NCBI GenBank assembly: GCA_003427395.1
Contig: BFEA01000655.1
Span: 552,712-605,990 of the forward strand
Direction of reading: 5' to 3'
Origin: Chara braunii
Taxonomy: Eukaryota; Streptophyta; Charophyceae; Charales; Characeae
Length of the DNA stretch: 53,279 nt
Part shown: positions 28,658 through 39,245 of the stretch, piece by piece
Position numbering within the stretch: position 1 is the first letter of the stretch
Layout of the letters: every line of letters begins with the position of its first letter
Position numbers and translations under genes: made by a program
Notes under the pieces: model-generated
The model's database searches: none
The model's input: the letters and a program-made list of their open reading frames with translations, nothing else
Told to the model about the DNA's origin: nothing

Positions 28658-28741
<84 letters not shown>
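28658..28741 (+). repeat. (GA)n microsatellite 1
   Basis: Uninterrupted GA repeat of about 84 bases. Frames through it give Arg-Glu or Leu-Ser dipeptides and should not be taken as genes. Confidence 0.97.
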
Positions 28742-29783
28742 CTGCGGAACGAATCTCCAATGAAGCGATTACAGGTGGTATGCGAGAGAGGAACGACAAG
28801 TGATTGTTTGTTGAGAGCAGAGATGATTAAAAGGATGCCCAACTCAGAAAGTATAGCCATTCCATGGAGAATTCGGAGCCCTCGCGTGTCTTCGTCATGG
28901 CCGGACTTTATAGTTTGACTTCGTCGTTGGAACCTGGAAGGAAAAATGATTCTTATGAATAATAAGTCACTCCGCAAATCTGTGGAAGCTGTCCACATAG
29001 CCATCGAGCAGATTTCCGTCCTAGTCGGAAGCAGTCGCCGGGTGTCTTTATACTATGGAGGTGCTATCTGTGATGACTATAGATTCGGAATTATGTTCGC
29101 CACTTCGTTGGCAACTGGCTCTGATTGAAGAGGATGAGGTTTCTCAACCTCTTCAAATGTACCAACACACAGTTGGGTTCCAGAGTGTCAGTCTTCAATA
29201 AGGAGGGCATACTCACCCCTCGAAAATGACCAGACTTGGTCGAGAAAGCCGTAGTGTGAGTACGACATACGACATAAGAGATGCGCAAGAGCAGCGCTGC
29301 GGCGCAAGTTGCTCTTGGGACATCAGTCATGTTGAGCAGTTGAAGTAGACGGAAGTTTAAGTCGTCCACTCACCAAACCGAGCATGTTGCTTGGTTTGGT
29401 GAGATGGACAGGAATGAGAACGGAGGTGTCGTTGGAATGGAACGGCAGCACAAATGCTAACGGTAGAGTAGAACGGACGTGTCGTTGGAATGGAACGGAG
29501 GTGTCGTTGGAATGGAACGGAAGTGTAGAAAGGTTGTGCTTAGAAATCAAGGGATTCTTTTGGGGGCGAAGGGAACTAACGGTGGTGACGTAGACAACAT
29601 AGTGATGGTGAGAGGACTCCTTGCAGTCCTAGGAAGCTGGATTAAGCAACGTTGTGCTCGGACATCATGGGATCTTGTCGACGGAGAAGCGATCTCATAG
29701 TAATGAGAATGAAATCGCGGTGGCGAGAAGAGGGGGGCCTCGGGTTGTTGTTCCATGAAGGAAGCTGGCGTACTTCGGATCCG
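28742..29783. other. Low-copy sequence, no recognised gene
   Basis: Neither strand shows a supportable exon. At 29404-29530 a degenerate repeat of about 21 bases (GTGTCGTTGGAATGGAACGG) occurs at least three times. Flanking CTTGGTTTGGTGAGATGG and ACCAAACCGAGCATG are short inverted arms. Confidence 0.5.
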
Positions 29784-30330
29784 CAGGGCATTGAAGAAAC
29801 GTGAAAGTTACTGCAGGGCTTTCAAGACATGATAAAGTTACTGCAGGGCTTTCAGGCATGGAGAAAGTTACGACAGGGCTTTGAAGCGGTGAAGTTACTG
29901 CAGGGCTTTCAGGAGAGGATAAAGTTACTGCAGGGCTTTCAGGCAAGGAGAAAGTTACGACACTGCAGGGTTTGGAAGAGATGATAAAGTTACTGCTGGG
30001 CTTTCAGGCAAGGAGAAAGTTACTGCAGGGCTTTGAAAAGATGATAAAGTTACTGCAGGGCTTTCAAGAGATGATAAAGTTACTGCAGGGCTTTCAAGAG
30101 ACGATAAAGTTACTGCAGGGCTTCCAGGCAAGGAGAAAGTTACTGCAGGGCTTTCAGGCAAGGAGAAAGTTACGACACTGCAGGGCTTTGAAGAGATGAT
30201 AAAGTTACTGCAGGACTTTCAGGCAAGGAGAAAGCTACGACAGGACTTCGGAGAAACGATGAAGTTACTGCAGGGCTTTGAAGAAACAAAAAAGTTACGG
30301 CAGCGCTCTGAAGAACCGGTAAAGGTAACT
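29784..30330 (+). repeat. Minisatellite, 18 units of about 30 bp
   Basis: The unit is CAGGGCTTTC followed by either AAGAGATGATAAAGTTACTG or AGGCAAGGAGAAAGTTACTG. By eye there are 18 units: fifteen of 30 bp, one of 27, and two of 35 bp with an added ACACTG-type junction. Most units carry a CTGCAG site at their border. Thirty is a multiple of three, so a decapeptide repeat (KLLQGFQEMI-like) can be read on the plus strand, but the 35-bp units break the frame. Confidence 0.95.
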
Positions 30331-30597
30331 TAACTTATTACCGCGAGCTCATCTCGGGCTATAAGATAAGCAAGGCAATAAGATTCGCCCTTCTGACCGC
30401 TCATTTTGAACTGCCGTGCCAGAAAACACTTTTCCCATGCCGCTTCCCCTTCCACTGCTTACTCTCTGGAAAGGAACCCGCCCACGCATGCTCACACGTG
30501 CGCGCGCGCACACAAACACGATTACCAACGTGCACCTGCATCCTCACAGATTGCAGTGAAGTACACACACACTCACGCCACGTCCCCTGCATGCATG

Positions 30598-30601
<4 letters not shown>

Positions 30602-30650
<49 letters not shown>

Positions 30651-30651
30651 N

Positions 30652-30695
<44 letters not shown>
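30602..30695 (+). repeat. (GA)n microsatellite 2, with one undetermined base
   Basis: GA repeat with an n at 30651, most likely a sequencing or scaffolding join inside the array. True length is uncertain. Confidence 0.95.
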
Positions 30696-30698
<3 letters not shown>

Positions 30699-31452
30699 TG
30701 GAGATGTGATGTTGGTGGGAACAATGTTCCATTGGTGACATGCAACACTGAATATTATGTGAATAACGCTTTTGCCGATCCAGGCACAGGCGAGGAGCAG
30801 GATTCGGAGAAGTGCAATGCTGCAAGAGGAGAGCAGCATGCGCGGCCATGGGTGGGTGGCTTTTGCGGACTGCGGCAGATACCGTTCAACTGGTGAAGGG
30901 CTGAATTTCCTAAACCGTTTTTTCGGTGTTTCAGTTCTTGTTAGATTTCAGTTAACCTCCTATTGCGTCTTGTGGAAACTGTTCGTCTTTGGCGCTTATC
31001 TTTTCCCTTTTCTCCTTTTTTTTTTTGTGGTTATCAGTTTTTTGGATTAAGTTATTTCTCTGTTCCCTTCAATGACGAACTCGTTACTCGTTGCTCGTTG
31101 ACGAGGGCTTGAGCCGGACTCCATCACCCCGATGGGAATTCAAACTTAACTTTCGTCCTGTAACGTAAGCAATCGATGAGTCTCGTGACATGTCTAGGAT
31201 GGAAGGGAGGAAGAAGACAGCGAGTTTCTGAAGAACGCACGCACGAACGGATGGCGGTGCTGGCATGGAGGTCGGGTAAATGGCAGCGAAATTGTGTGCG
31301 CATGATTCTGGTACACGTCGTCCTGTATACATCTGTGCGCGTTCCCTGTTGCGATGCTAGCAACAGCTTATGGATAAGTGTGTGGGGAGGAGGGCTCGAA
31401 GGAGTTCGAAAGGTGTGACTGATGAGTCAATCCCCGTCGATTCCCAGCTTGA
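30696..31452. other. Low-copy sequence, no recognised gene
   Basis: The first part (30750-30900) has mixed coding-like composition but no long frame. A T-run lies at 31016-31026. Nothing else could be assigned. Confidence 0.4.
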
Positions 31453-31703
31453 AAATGTGATAAATTTGGCCGTTGTGTCGTTTTAAAGAAGTTCAGAGAA
31501 GGTGGAGAGATCGGGTGGTCGTTGCATTCAGATCTCAAGAGTCAAGTCTCTCAGGCGATCGTGGACACGACGATGGCACCGTATACTGCGATCTCTTCAA
31601 ATGGAAATGCCAGCCGCGACAGTTGTGCGTCCATGGATGGACATATGCATACTAAGCTTGAGGAGAAGATTGCGAATAAGCAATTGGAGAGGGAGACGCT
31701 GCG

Positions 31704-31779
<76 letters not shown>

Positions 31780-31782
31780 TAG
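31453..31782 (+). CDS. Possible exon running into a GA array
   Basis: The frame is open from 31453 (after TGA at 31450) to 31782. The middle part reads like protein: SDLKSQVSQAIVDTTMAPYT, then HTKLEEKIANKQLERETLRA, a charged helix that passes into Arg-Glu repeats encoded by the GA array. A plausible acceptor (TTGCATTCAG, ending 31531) precedes it, but its phase does not match the donor at 27748, so a direct join is not supported. It may be an exon of the upstream gene via another intron, or chance. Confidence 0.25.
31708..31776 (+). repeat. (GA)n microsatellite 3
   Basis: Uninterrupted GA repeat. Confidence 0.97.
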
Positions 31783-32197
31783 GAGCAACCTGCCGATCGG
31801 GAGCGTCGCCGTTGCGAATCTAACGGGAAAGTCGGCAGGTGGACGATATCCGGAATCCGGATGACTGACGGCGACGGTGTAAATAGATAGCCAAAACGTG
31901 TCTGCGCAAGGGTTCTTGTTTCTAACGAAGTGTAGGGAAGGCGCAGTGAAATCTGGACACGATATGTAATCAATAGAAAGGGTCGAGATGATGAAGGCGA
32001 GACCCCACAGAGGGAACTAAAGGCCGACGCATGATGTGGACGGGGATGGGGAAGTCGGCAGGGATGAACGGGAAAATACTGTTGCTCCTTCCTTGGACTA
32101 GCGGAAGATAGTGGTATACACGAGTAACATGACCACATACCGTCGCGGGAGGCTCTAGGATGTAGAAAAGAGAGTGAGGAGACTGGAAGATATCGGG

Positions 32198-32200
<3 letters not shown>

Positions 32201-32272
<72 letters not shown>
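32201..32272 (+). repeat. (GA)n microsatellite 4
   Basis: Uninterrupted GA repeat. Confidence 0.97.
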
Positions 32273-32275
<3 letters not shown>

Positions 32276-32385
32276 GTTGAGTCGCCCATGTCCACGGGCG
32301 CACACAAGAGCGTGTCCCAGTCGCCCTGTTTCTGCGGCCGAGTGTGTTTAGCAAATACACGACACAGTAAACACAAGCAAGCGAG

Positions 32386-32407
32386 CGAGAGAGAGAGAGA
32401 GAAAGAG

Positions 32408-32489
<82 letters not shown>
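32386..32489 (+). repeat. (GA)n microsatellite 5
   Basis: GA repeat with a few interruptions near its start (GAAAGAGAATGAG) and end (GACAGAG), so it is probably older than the others. Confidence 0.95.
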
Positions 32490-32974
32490 GAAACTGTCGC
32501 GGGATATACTACGTGAACGTTTCCTGTTGCCGGTAATATATAGTGGGTTCGAGTACCATCGAGATGTCAGAAGGTGGATTCTTATAGTGTAGTATTTGGA
32601 AGTAGAATGCCAAGAATGGGGGTAAGAAATCCTTGAAGAGGTGGAAGCGAGATGCAGGGAGAGACAAGTTTGGGCTAAGATATGGCTTAAGCAAGGGTGC
32701 CATTCGTCTGCGAACTTCTTGTTGTATCACCGTTGATAAGTACACTTGAATCGTATGGCACTCGCCTTCAGTTTCTGCAGTCTCCCTTTGGTTCAACTCT
32801 CCCCTTTACTTACTCTGGTATGCTTCGTTCCCTTTTTCTCCGTTGGAACACTCGAGCTACATGCATGACGTATTTAAAATAAAGTGCGATAATTCTGTTC
32901 GTTTTATGCAAATGGCGCTTTCGCTTGAAGATAAATAATGATGTGGTGCTAGAGACGTCGACGACGACGACGAC

Positions 32975-33011
<37 letters not shown>

Positions 33012-33135
33012 GTGGTGGAAGGATGGTGAAGGCCATGGTTACAATCGATGAAGAAAAGGAGGGGGTCTGTCCTCCCACATAACCCGCAACAGCACTTGGC
33101 TTGATGCTGTCTTGCGGGACTGAATTCCATTTATA
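32490..33135. other. Low-copy sequence with a (GAC)n(GAT)n tract
   Basis: A compound triplet repeat at about 32958-33010 passes from GAC to GAT. AAAATAAAGTGCG at 32877 could serve as a polyadenylation region for a plus-strand transcript, but no gene end is otherwise marked. Confidence 0.5.
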
Positions 33136-33257
33136 GGGCCTTGGTTCATTACTCACCAAATGTGGAATATGAGAACGCATCTTCTGCTAGAAGATGGAAA
33201 GATACACCGCCCCATTTTTTGTCCTTTGTGCAGGTGGCAAGTAGTGGAGCGAGGCCC
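33136..33257. mobile_element. Type E MITE (122 bp)
   Basis: Diverged ends (GGGCCTTGGTTCATTACTC and AGTAGTGGAGCGAGGCCC) with ATA duplicated (33133-33135 and 33258-33260). The interior GCATCTTCTGCTAGAAGATGG matches other type E copies. Confidence 0.88.
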
Positions 33258-33383
33258 ATATAGTGTGTGTGTAGGGGGGCCCGGTGGCAAGCCGCAGGTT
33301 GTGTGCTCGATTTTTGGATTGCATATACACACATTCGCACCCTGACCTTCCGTTCCCACGTACATCATGGGAATGAATGGCTA

Positions 33384-33462
33384 CCATGTTCCCCCGAACA
33401 TATCGCACCCTGAAAAGGCGCTATACAGTCAAAATGAGGGTGCGTTGTGTTCGGCGGAGCGG
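33384..33462. mobile_element. Type D MITE, shortened (79 bp)
   Basis: CCATGTTCCCCCGAACATA and GTGTTCGGCGGAGCGG form the ends, TA lies on both sides, and the inner arms are CGCACCCTG/AGGGTGCG. It lacks about 25 bases of the interior found at 15379. Confidence 0.75.
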
Positions 33463-33739
33463 TAGCACTGCAGGCTGCTCGCACTATGCTGAGTTTTACC
33501 AAACAGAAGTGCAAAATAGCAACCAATGGATCGGGCGGCGATAAAACGGTAATTGTGATTTTCCTTTAAAAAAAACCGTTTTCCTTGTCTTTTGATTGAC
33601 ATTTTTGTTTTCACGTTTTATTGAATTTATTTATTTTACCACAGGGGAAACGCGCCCGGCGTCCCTTCACACAAAATTGTATGCTCCAATTTTTGTCTCA
33701 GCTACTTGGTACTCCACTGCACCGTTAAAATTCAAACCT

Positions 33740-33830
33740 ATACCTTTCTCGGCCTTTTGGCACAGATCAAGTGATGTATCTGTTTTGATCAGTTTAATAT
33801 CTGATCCGTGGTCCATCGGACCACAAAAGC
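33740..33830 (+). pseudogene. U2 snRNA 5' domain, retroposed
   Basis: ATACCTTTCTCGGCCTTTTGG, AGATCAAGTG, GTATCTGTTTTGATCAG and TTTAATATCTGATCC match the 5' half of plant U2. The next hairpin, GTGGTCCATCGGACCAC, pairs perfectly though its bases differ from the plant form I know (GTGGGCCATCGGCCCAC). The branch-point pairing GTAGTA is changed to GATGTA, and everything from the Sm site on is missing. An A-rich tail follows (33829-33857). This is a 3'-truncated, poly(A)-tailed copy. Confidence 0.88.
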
Positions 33831-33857
33831 ACAAAAAGAAAAAAAAAAAAAAAAAAA

Positions 33858-34024
33858 TTCAAACCTGGGTTCGATCTCCACCATTGGAAGCAGTTGTTAT
33901 GGACTTGAGTTCGAACTCCTTTGGAAGCAGCTGTTACTGCAATTCTGAATTACCAGGGTCCGTCAGTTCAAATGATGATGATATCTGAAGGCCGTAGGCC
34001 TTTGGGAAAAAGGGGAAAAAAAAT
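33858..34024 (+). mobile_element. tRNA-like SINE following the U2 copy
   Basis: Contains two B-box-like motifs (GGGTTCGATCTCC at about 33867 and GAGTTCGAACTCC at about 33908) in a partial tandem duplication. The 3' body is GTCAGTTCAAATGATGATGA then TATCTGAAGGCCGTAGGCC, shared with the copy at 11430. It ends in an A/G-rich tail. It abuts the A-tail of the U2 copy, so the two may be one chimeric retroposon or two insertions. Confidence 0.65.
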
Positions 34025-34570
34025 GTTTCTGCTCCCCTGTGAGAATGGCATTGCCGGCCTCCTAGGCTGCGGGATAGGAGGAGGAGGGTGCCTCCTAGGC
34101 CTCCTAGGCCGAGAGTGCCACATATTTCACGCCTGTCATCGCCTGATACCTCTTTGCGAAGGATGATACCCCGGTCCGCAATGATTTTTTTCCTGGTCTA
34201 AACATAATCCAAAAAACGAAAAAAATATATATAGTGTTGGTCTTTTCGAGGACTACAACCGTATATTTTTATTTTTTATTTTTGATGTTTGAGTATATTA
34301 GAAAAAAAAAAAACATAAGCACAAGGAAAAAAACAAAAACAAAAATGAAATGAGGGTTTTTGTGTTTGGGTTTCACAGAGGTTTTTTAAGGGCTAAAACA
34401 AAAAAAGAAAACCAAATAAAAAATAAGAACAAAAAAAGAAAACCAAATAAAAAATAAAGGTTTGTAGATCTTTCAAAGATGTACAACAACTTTTTTTTTT
34501 TTTTTTAACTTTGTGTATTTTTAAAAAAATCAAAACCATAAAAAACAAATAAAAAAAAGGAAAAAAAGAC
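34025..34570. other. A/T-rich stretch, no recognised gene
   Basis: CCTCCTAGGC repeats at 34055-34110 and duplicated phrases AAAAAGAAAACCAAATAAAAAATAA (about 34399 and 34434). No gene. Confidence 0.5.
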
Positions 34571-34850
34571 ATGCATACACACACAGACAGGCAGACACAC
34601 ACAGACACACAGACACAGACACAGAGACACAGACACATAGACACAAACACATAAACACACACACAGACACACAACACACACAAACACATATAAACACACA
34701 CACATACACACACACACATCACACACAAACACGCAAAAACACAACTGGGGGCAGCGGGGGTTGGGGGATGGGGCATGGGGGATGGGGGGCCAGATTTTGG
34801 GGGGTGGGGGTTAGGGGATGTGGGGGCAGATTTCTCAGGGTTTGGCTGCA
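34571..34850 (+). repeat. Imperfect CA/CAGA repeat then G-rich tract
   Basis: ACACAGACAC-type repeats from 34576 to about 34742, followed by GGGGATGGGG-type sequence to about 34825. The long Cys/Val reading frame on the minus strand is an artefact of the repeat. Confidence 0.9.
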
Positions 34851-37480
34851 GTACTCACAAAATGTGCATGACGGGGTCTACGCATGCATGGCTTGGCTCT
34901 AGGGTAGGGTAGGGATATAAGTCGCCCCGGCTAGTCTTAGTTCCGCCTAGCCTTAGGTAATCTAGGGGAAGGATGGTGGGATGTGTCAGCTTGTGCTGGC
35001 CTGCCTTGCTTAGGTAATCGTGCTCGGTAGACTCTCTGAATTGGGCCTGTAGAAGATTGCATGAGCCTGGCGTGTGACGCTCAACCTCATGCCCTGTGCT
35101 GTTTTCCGTTTGGAGTGTTTGAAATTGTGTTTGGGGATGGTGTGTGCCAAGGATTTTTGGAAAATTGAGTGCGGGGACATGGACAGAACCGAAATCCCCT
35201 GTGCCGGTCCGACTTAGTAAGAAGGGGGAGGGTCCGTCACTGTGCGGGTTTTGAGGGAGGAGAAGGCGCGCGCGGGACGCAGGGCGCGGGGAAATTCAAT
35301 CCATAAAGTATCACTGAACTTCCCATCGAGCTGTCGCTTTTCGTTTCCCGTGGAAGGGGGCAGGCACATACTTGGTATCTCGTTTTCGGGTCAAGTCTCG
35401 ACGCCGCTCATTACACAACTCTGAATCTGACGTGGAAGGCCTTAACCGAGTGGCTCTTTCCTTATGCTAATCTTCCTTTCGTACTCCGTAGTGAAAGCCC
35501 TTCGATTGGTAATGCTCGAAGCGACGACAATCGCTGCACAGAGTGTTAGGCCAATGGGGCGCTAAGGCGGAAAGTATGTGTCCACAATAACAAAACCAGC
35601 ACCGACAAATCCAGAGCATCGAGTTTCAGGAGGGAAGTAGTGTCTTCCGCCGATTTTGGCGACGGCTTCTCGCACGTCTCATCCGCATACACGCGTTCTC
35701 TTCCGGTTATACGGGAAGGGGCGTGGCAGGGATGCGGGAGGTCGGCGCCCAATTGGCTTGGGACAATCGGTCCACATGGCAATAGCGAAATTTTATCTAG
35801 CATGCATTCCACATGTCAATCACAACAATCCTACGATCTAGTCGGAGACAAGTTCACCAGGCAATCGTCTCATTATGACATCATCCAGGCATTCTCATTC
35901 ATTTCCCACAGACATTCATAAAAGGAAGGTGCAAAAATGGTAGCCACACACCACTCAGTTCTTCGTGTGCTCTGCACCCCTGCTTCGTCATCCCCCTGAC
36001 TAATTAAGCGTGAGCCAAAACAACCATCCCATCCCTCGTGTGCAATAGATCGACAAGCATCTATAACTGTTCATGTCATAGAGGAAGAGAGAGGAGGTAG
36101 GGAGGAAAAGACGCAGAGCAGACAATATAGATGAAAATTACACCAAGAAACGATGATGATAAAGTGTTTCTGGCCTAACTGCCGTCGAACTGAACTCACT
36201 CTAAGGAATAGATTCGAGACAAGGAGGCGCACCCGGCGTGAAGTTCGACTATGGCCATGGGCCATTCATCCATTCAACTCGGATTACTATCCCCGTGCAT
36301 GCACTGACGATCCCAGCCGTCACGTGTCAATTTCCACCACTTCGATCATCACCCCGCTGACTTAGTCTCTGCACGGCTTGCTCGCATCCCACAGTTCGTC
36401 GTGGCGATCAGGCGCACCGCCGGCTAGACTACAGTCAGCCAGTCGGGAATTTTTGACTCGCACACCACACATACCATCTAGCCACTGCTTCGTGGAAGTT
36501 GGCAGACGAGTTGAGAGAGAGATTTGCGGGCGCGCTTGCGGGATTTATAGTTGCGGGAAGGGAGGTAGATACGAAGAAGGATGAAGATTGAGTCAGGGAA
36601 GGGTGAGAGAGGATTTGGGGATAATTGCCCGGTGAAAGCCATGTTGATCCTTCTGAGTCCGATCGTAGCCAATCAGAGTCGTCGCGTAATAGGAGTTTCC
36701 TCTTACACGAAGCTTCTCCTTGGCTAAACGAAGTGAAAAGAGGATCGACTGGGTTCTTGGGCATAGGACTCAGAGCGGGAGGCAGAAGGGTGCTCAGGAT
36801 ATCGTGAAACGGATCCAAGATTAAGATGATCAAGACGGAGAAAAAGCGGGCGGGGAGGGAGAGAGAGAGAGAGGGAAAAACGATTACAGAGAGAGAGTGA
36901 GCGCGGACGCGGAGAGACTATCGACGGTGGCGAGGGGAGCAGAAAGGGTGAAACTTGATTGCATGGCGCCGATCACAAATGCAAAAAGAGGCACCAAAAC
37001 AGTTACTGATTCCTAAGTCCTATACTAATTTAAAAATTGAAATCACCATATTTGTGCGTAAAGTAGGCGCGGGAAAAAGACAGTCCTATATCCATTCGTA
37101 TTCCCACCAAATTCGCAGAGTTTTTCGCGACGTAGTCGAGAACGTTCATACACAAAAAGGACACGTCGGGTTCCGTTCATTTCGGAATTTCTTGCTGTCG
37201 AGCCAAATTCATAGCGCGCTTGCTAAAGCGCGCGCAATTCCCATGCATTTCCCAAATTATGAAAACGAAATTTCAAGAACCAACAAGACTGAAAACACGG
37301 GCCTCGACAAGGCATCTTAAAAAAAAAAAAAAGGAAAACAGAGAGAGGCCTTGTTGGCCCGAGCAAAATTCGAAAAGAAGAAGAGAGAGAAAAGGGGTCT
37401 GGAAGATGGCGCAGGCTCAGAAGCTGGTACGTCACAGTTCGAAGTTCCCGTAGGGCAAGGTTCGTCCGCTTCCGCTTCCA
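34851..37480. other. Low-copy stretch without a recognised gene
   Basis: This 2.6 kb lacks the elements found elsewhere. Several frames of 60-130 codons exist on both strands (for example 36435-36833 minus and 36955-37320 plus), but none has a motif I recognise. 36855-36900 is GAGA-rich. It may contain exons or flanks of a gene that cannot be called from the sequence alone. Confidence 0.4.
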
Positions 37481-37484
37481 TTAG

Positions 37485-37752
37485 GGTTGGGAGGTTGGCC
37501 CAGCCCTGATGCTTGTCACTGCTGTCTGGTCCAAGTTGCCCTCAATACTGGTAGGGTGATGGTTCTGAGTGCTGGTCACACTGAGGTAGGATAGTAGGGA
37601 CAAAGGGTGCGCTGGACTATTAACGTGAGGATGGGTGGGGTAGGTGGCCTGTCCTGTCAGGACAACCTTTGGCTGCTGCTACCAGCGATCACTGCGGATG
37701 TGGTCCTTGGCCTCTACAACACCCTGGGTTTTCAAAAAAAAGAAAAAAAGAG
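37485..37752 (+). mobile_element. Poly(A)-tailed SINE-like retroposon
   Basis: Opposite-strand sister of 1008-1215. Landmarks are CTGGTCACACTGAGGTAGGA, GACTATTAACGTGAGGATGG, GATCACTGCGGATGTGG and CCTCTACAACACC, followed by an A-rich tail (37734-37749). Confidence 0.7.
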
Positions 37753-38265
37753 GATCTTATGAAAGAACGTAGAATAATACGCCGCCATATGTTTTGTCTT
37801 TTTTTAATGTGGTGAGTAAAGGCCCACGGCCTGTCTGCTTTCAAATGTCAAGGCGTGATACATGCCCGAATTTCCATTGGTCTGCTGCTGCTTGGGACTT
37901 TGAGTCATGGTTTTTCGATTTTGGCATATGATTTTAACTGTGGACTGTGACTACTGCCGTGATTTTTGCACCTAAGATGTGACTGTTTGATGGGTGCCTA
38001 TTGGACTGGACTGCTGAGGTACCCGGCTATGACCTTCCTTAAATTCACTCAATCGGCCCTTTCTTGGTTAGGGCCTCTGACCCTGAGACCTGAATTTGAG
38101 GTATGAATCGTGGAAGGTCTTTCATCATGTGGTGAGTAAAGGCCCTTAGGGTCACTGCACGTATTCCTGAGAAAAGGAAAACGAGAAAAAACAAGAGAAA
38201 AATGAAAAAACAAAAAAAAACCGAGAAAATAAAAGAAAAATGAGAAACAAAAGAAAAACGACAAA
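37753..38265. other. Stretch with no recognised gene
   Basis: The phrase GTGGTGAGTAAAGGCCC occurs twice (about 37809 and 38129). CCTGAGACCTGAATTTGAGG and a further A-rich tract (38165-38265) suggest eroded SINE sequence. Confidence 0.4.
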
Positions 38266-38267
38266 AA

Positions 38268-38465
38268 TGGAGAATTAGTGACCCATAACTCTAATGCACA
38301 GAGTGCCACAGACCTGAATTCGAATCGAGACTATATATTCTCGGCCCACACAGGCAGTCTACAAGTCTAATGTTCATCTGTGCTCCACAAGGGGTCCTTG
38401 CTAATCCGTAGGGACCCTTCGGAAATGAGACTGGACGAAAAGACCGGAGCATTTGTAAAAAAGAA
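38268..38465 (+). mobile_element. tRNA-like SINE remnant
   Basis: GTGACCCATAACTCTAATGC and ACCTGAATTCGAATCGAGAC resemble D and T arms (B box ATTCGAATC). The sequence ends in an A-rich tail (38456-38478). It forms no complete cloverleaf. Confidence 0.5.
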
Positions 38466-39150
38466 AATAAAAAAAAGAACATGCACTCATATGCACGCAC
38501 ATGTGCTCACGGTGTTGGGGGATGGGGTGACCCCAACTTTTTTCCCTCTCGCAATTTGATTTTCGGGATGGAGGGGCATTTTTTGCCACCCCACCCTGTT
38601 AACAGGGGTCATTTATTTTTCTTTTTTTCCTGTTCTTAGTGTTTGGGCGTGTAGGGCCACGTGTCCGAGGCCCAACGCACCCATCCTGTTTTTTCGGATT
38701 CAACGGGAGAACCCCGTTTTTCCATTAAACGGGATTCAATAGGGCCCCTGAGGCAATTCAACGGGTTTCAACGGAATTTAACGGCCCCCGTTGCTCGTTG
38801 TTCGGACACACAGTCCAAAAATAAATCATGAGAGGAGGACAAGACGCAAAACATTTCTGCTCTTGAGTTATAGCTCCGGGCCATCTAACCAACCATCAAC
38901 ACACCTCACCTCCCTTGAGCACCGGGCCATCTAACCAACCATCAACACACCTCACCATTTCTCAACGCTAAACCCCAGTGATCATCACCCCATCCACTCA
39001 ACCAGTATGTGAATTCGTGCGGATATTGCAGTCTGTCGTATTGATCCAGCGCGGAATCCTGCAAAGTTGCAGCCGACTTGTAAGGACTTTTAGACTCGCT
39101 GATCACCACCTCATCTAGCCACCTGCTGTTTGTTTTTTTACTTAAAAAAA
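38466..39150. other. Stretch with no recognised gene
   Basis: TTCAACGGGTTTCAACGG-like phrases recur around 38700-38785. A 33-base phrase starting GGGCCATCTAACCAACCATC is directly repeated 45 bases apart (38879 and 38924). Confidence 0.5.
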
Positions 39151-39245
39151 AAACAATTAATTGATTGATTGATTTATTGATTTATTGGTTGATTGGTTGA
39201 TTGGTTGATTGTTTGAATATTTTTTTGGATTGATTTATTGATTTT
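39151..39245 (+). repeat. (TTGA)n-like degenerate microsatellite
   Basis: Imperfect TTGATTGA/TTTATTGG repeats. Similar purer arrays occur at 40460-40490, 40583-40700 and 53126-53173. Confidence 0.9.

Noticed and set aside
27897-32500. CRISPR-like array
   Set aside because: The 30-bp units at 29784-30330 are head-to-tail without unique spacers, so it is a minisatellite. The GA arrays are simple repeats.
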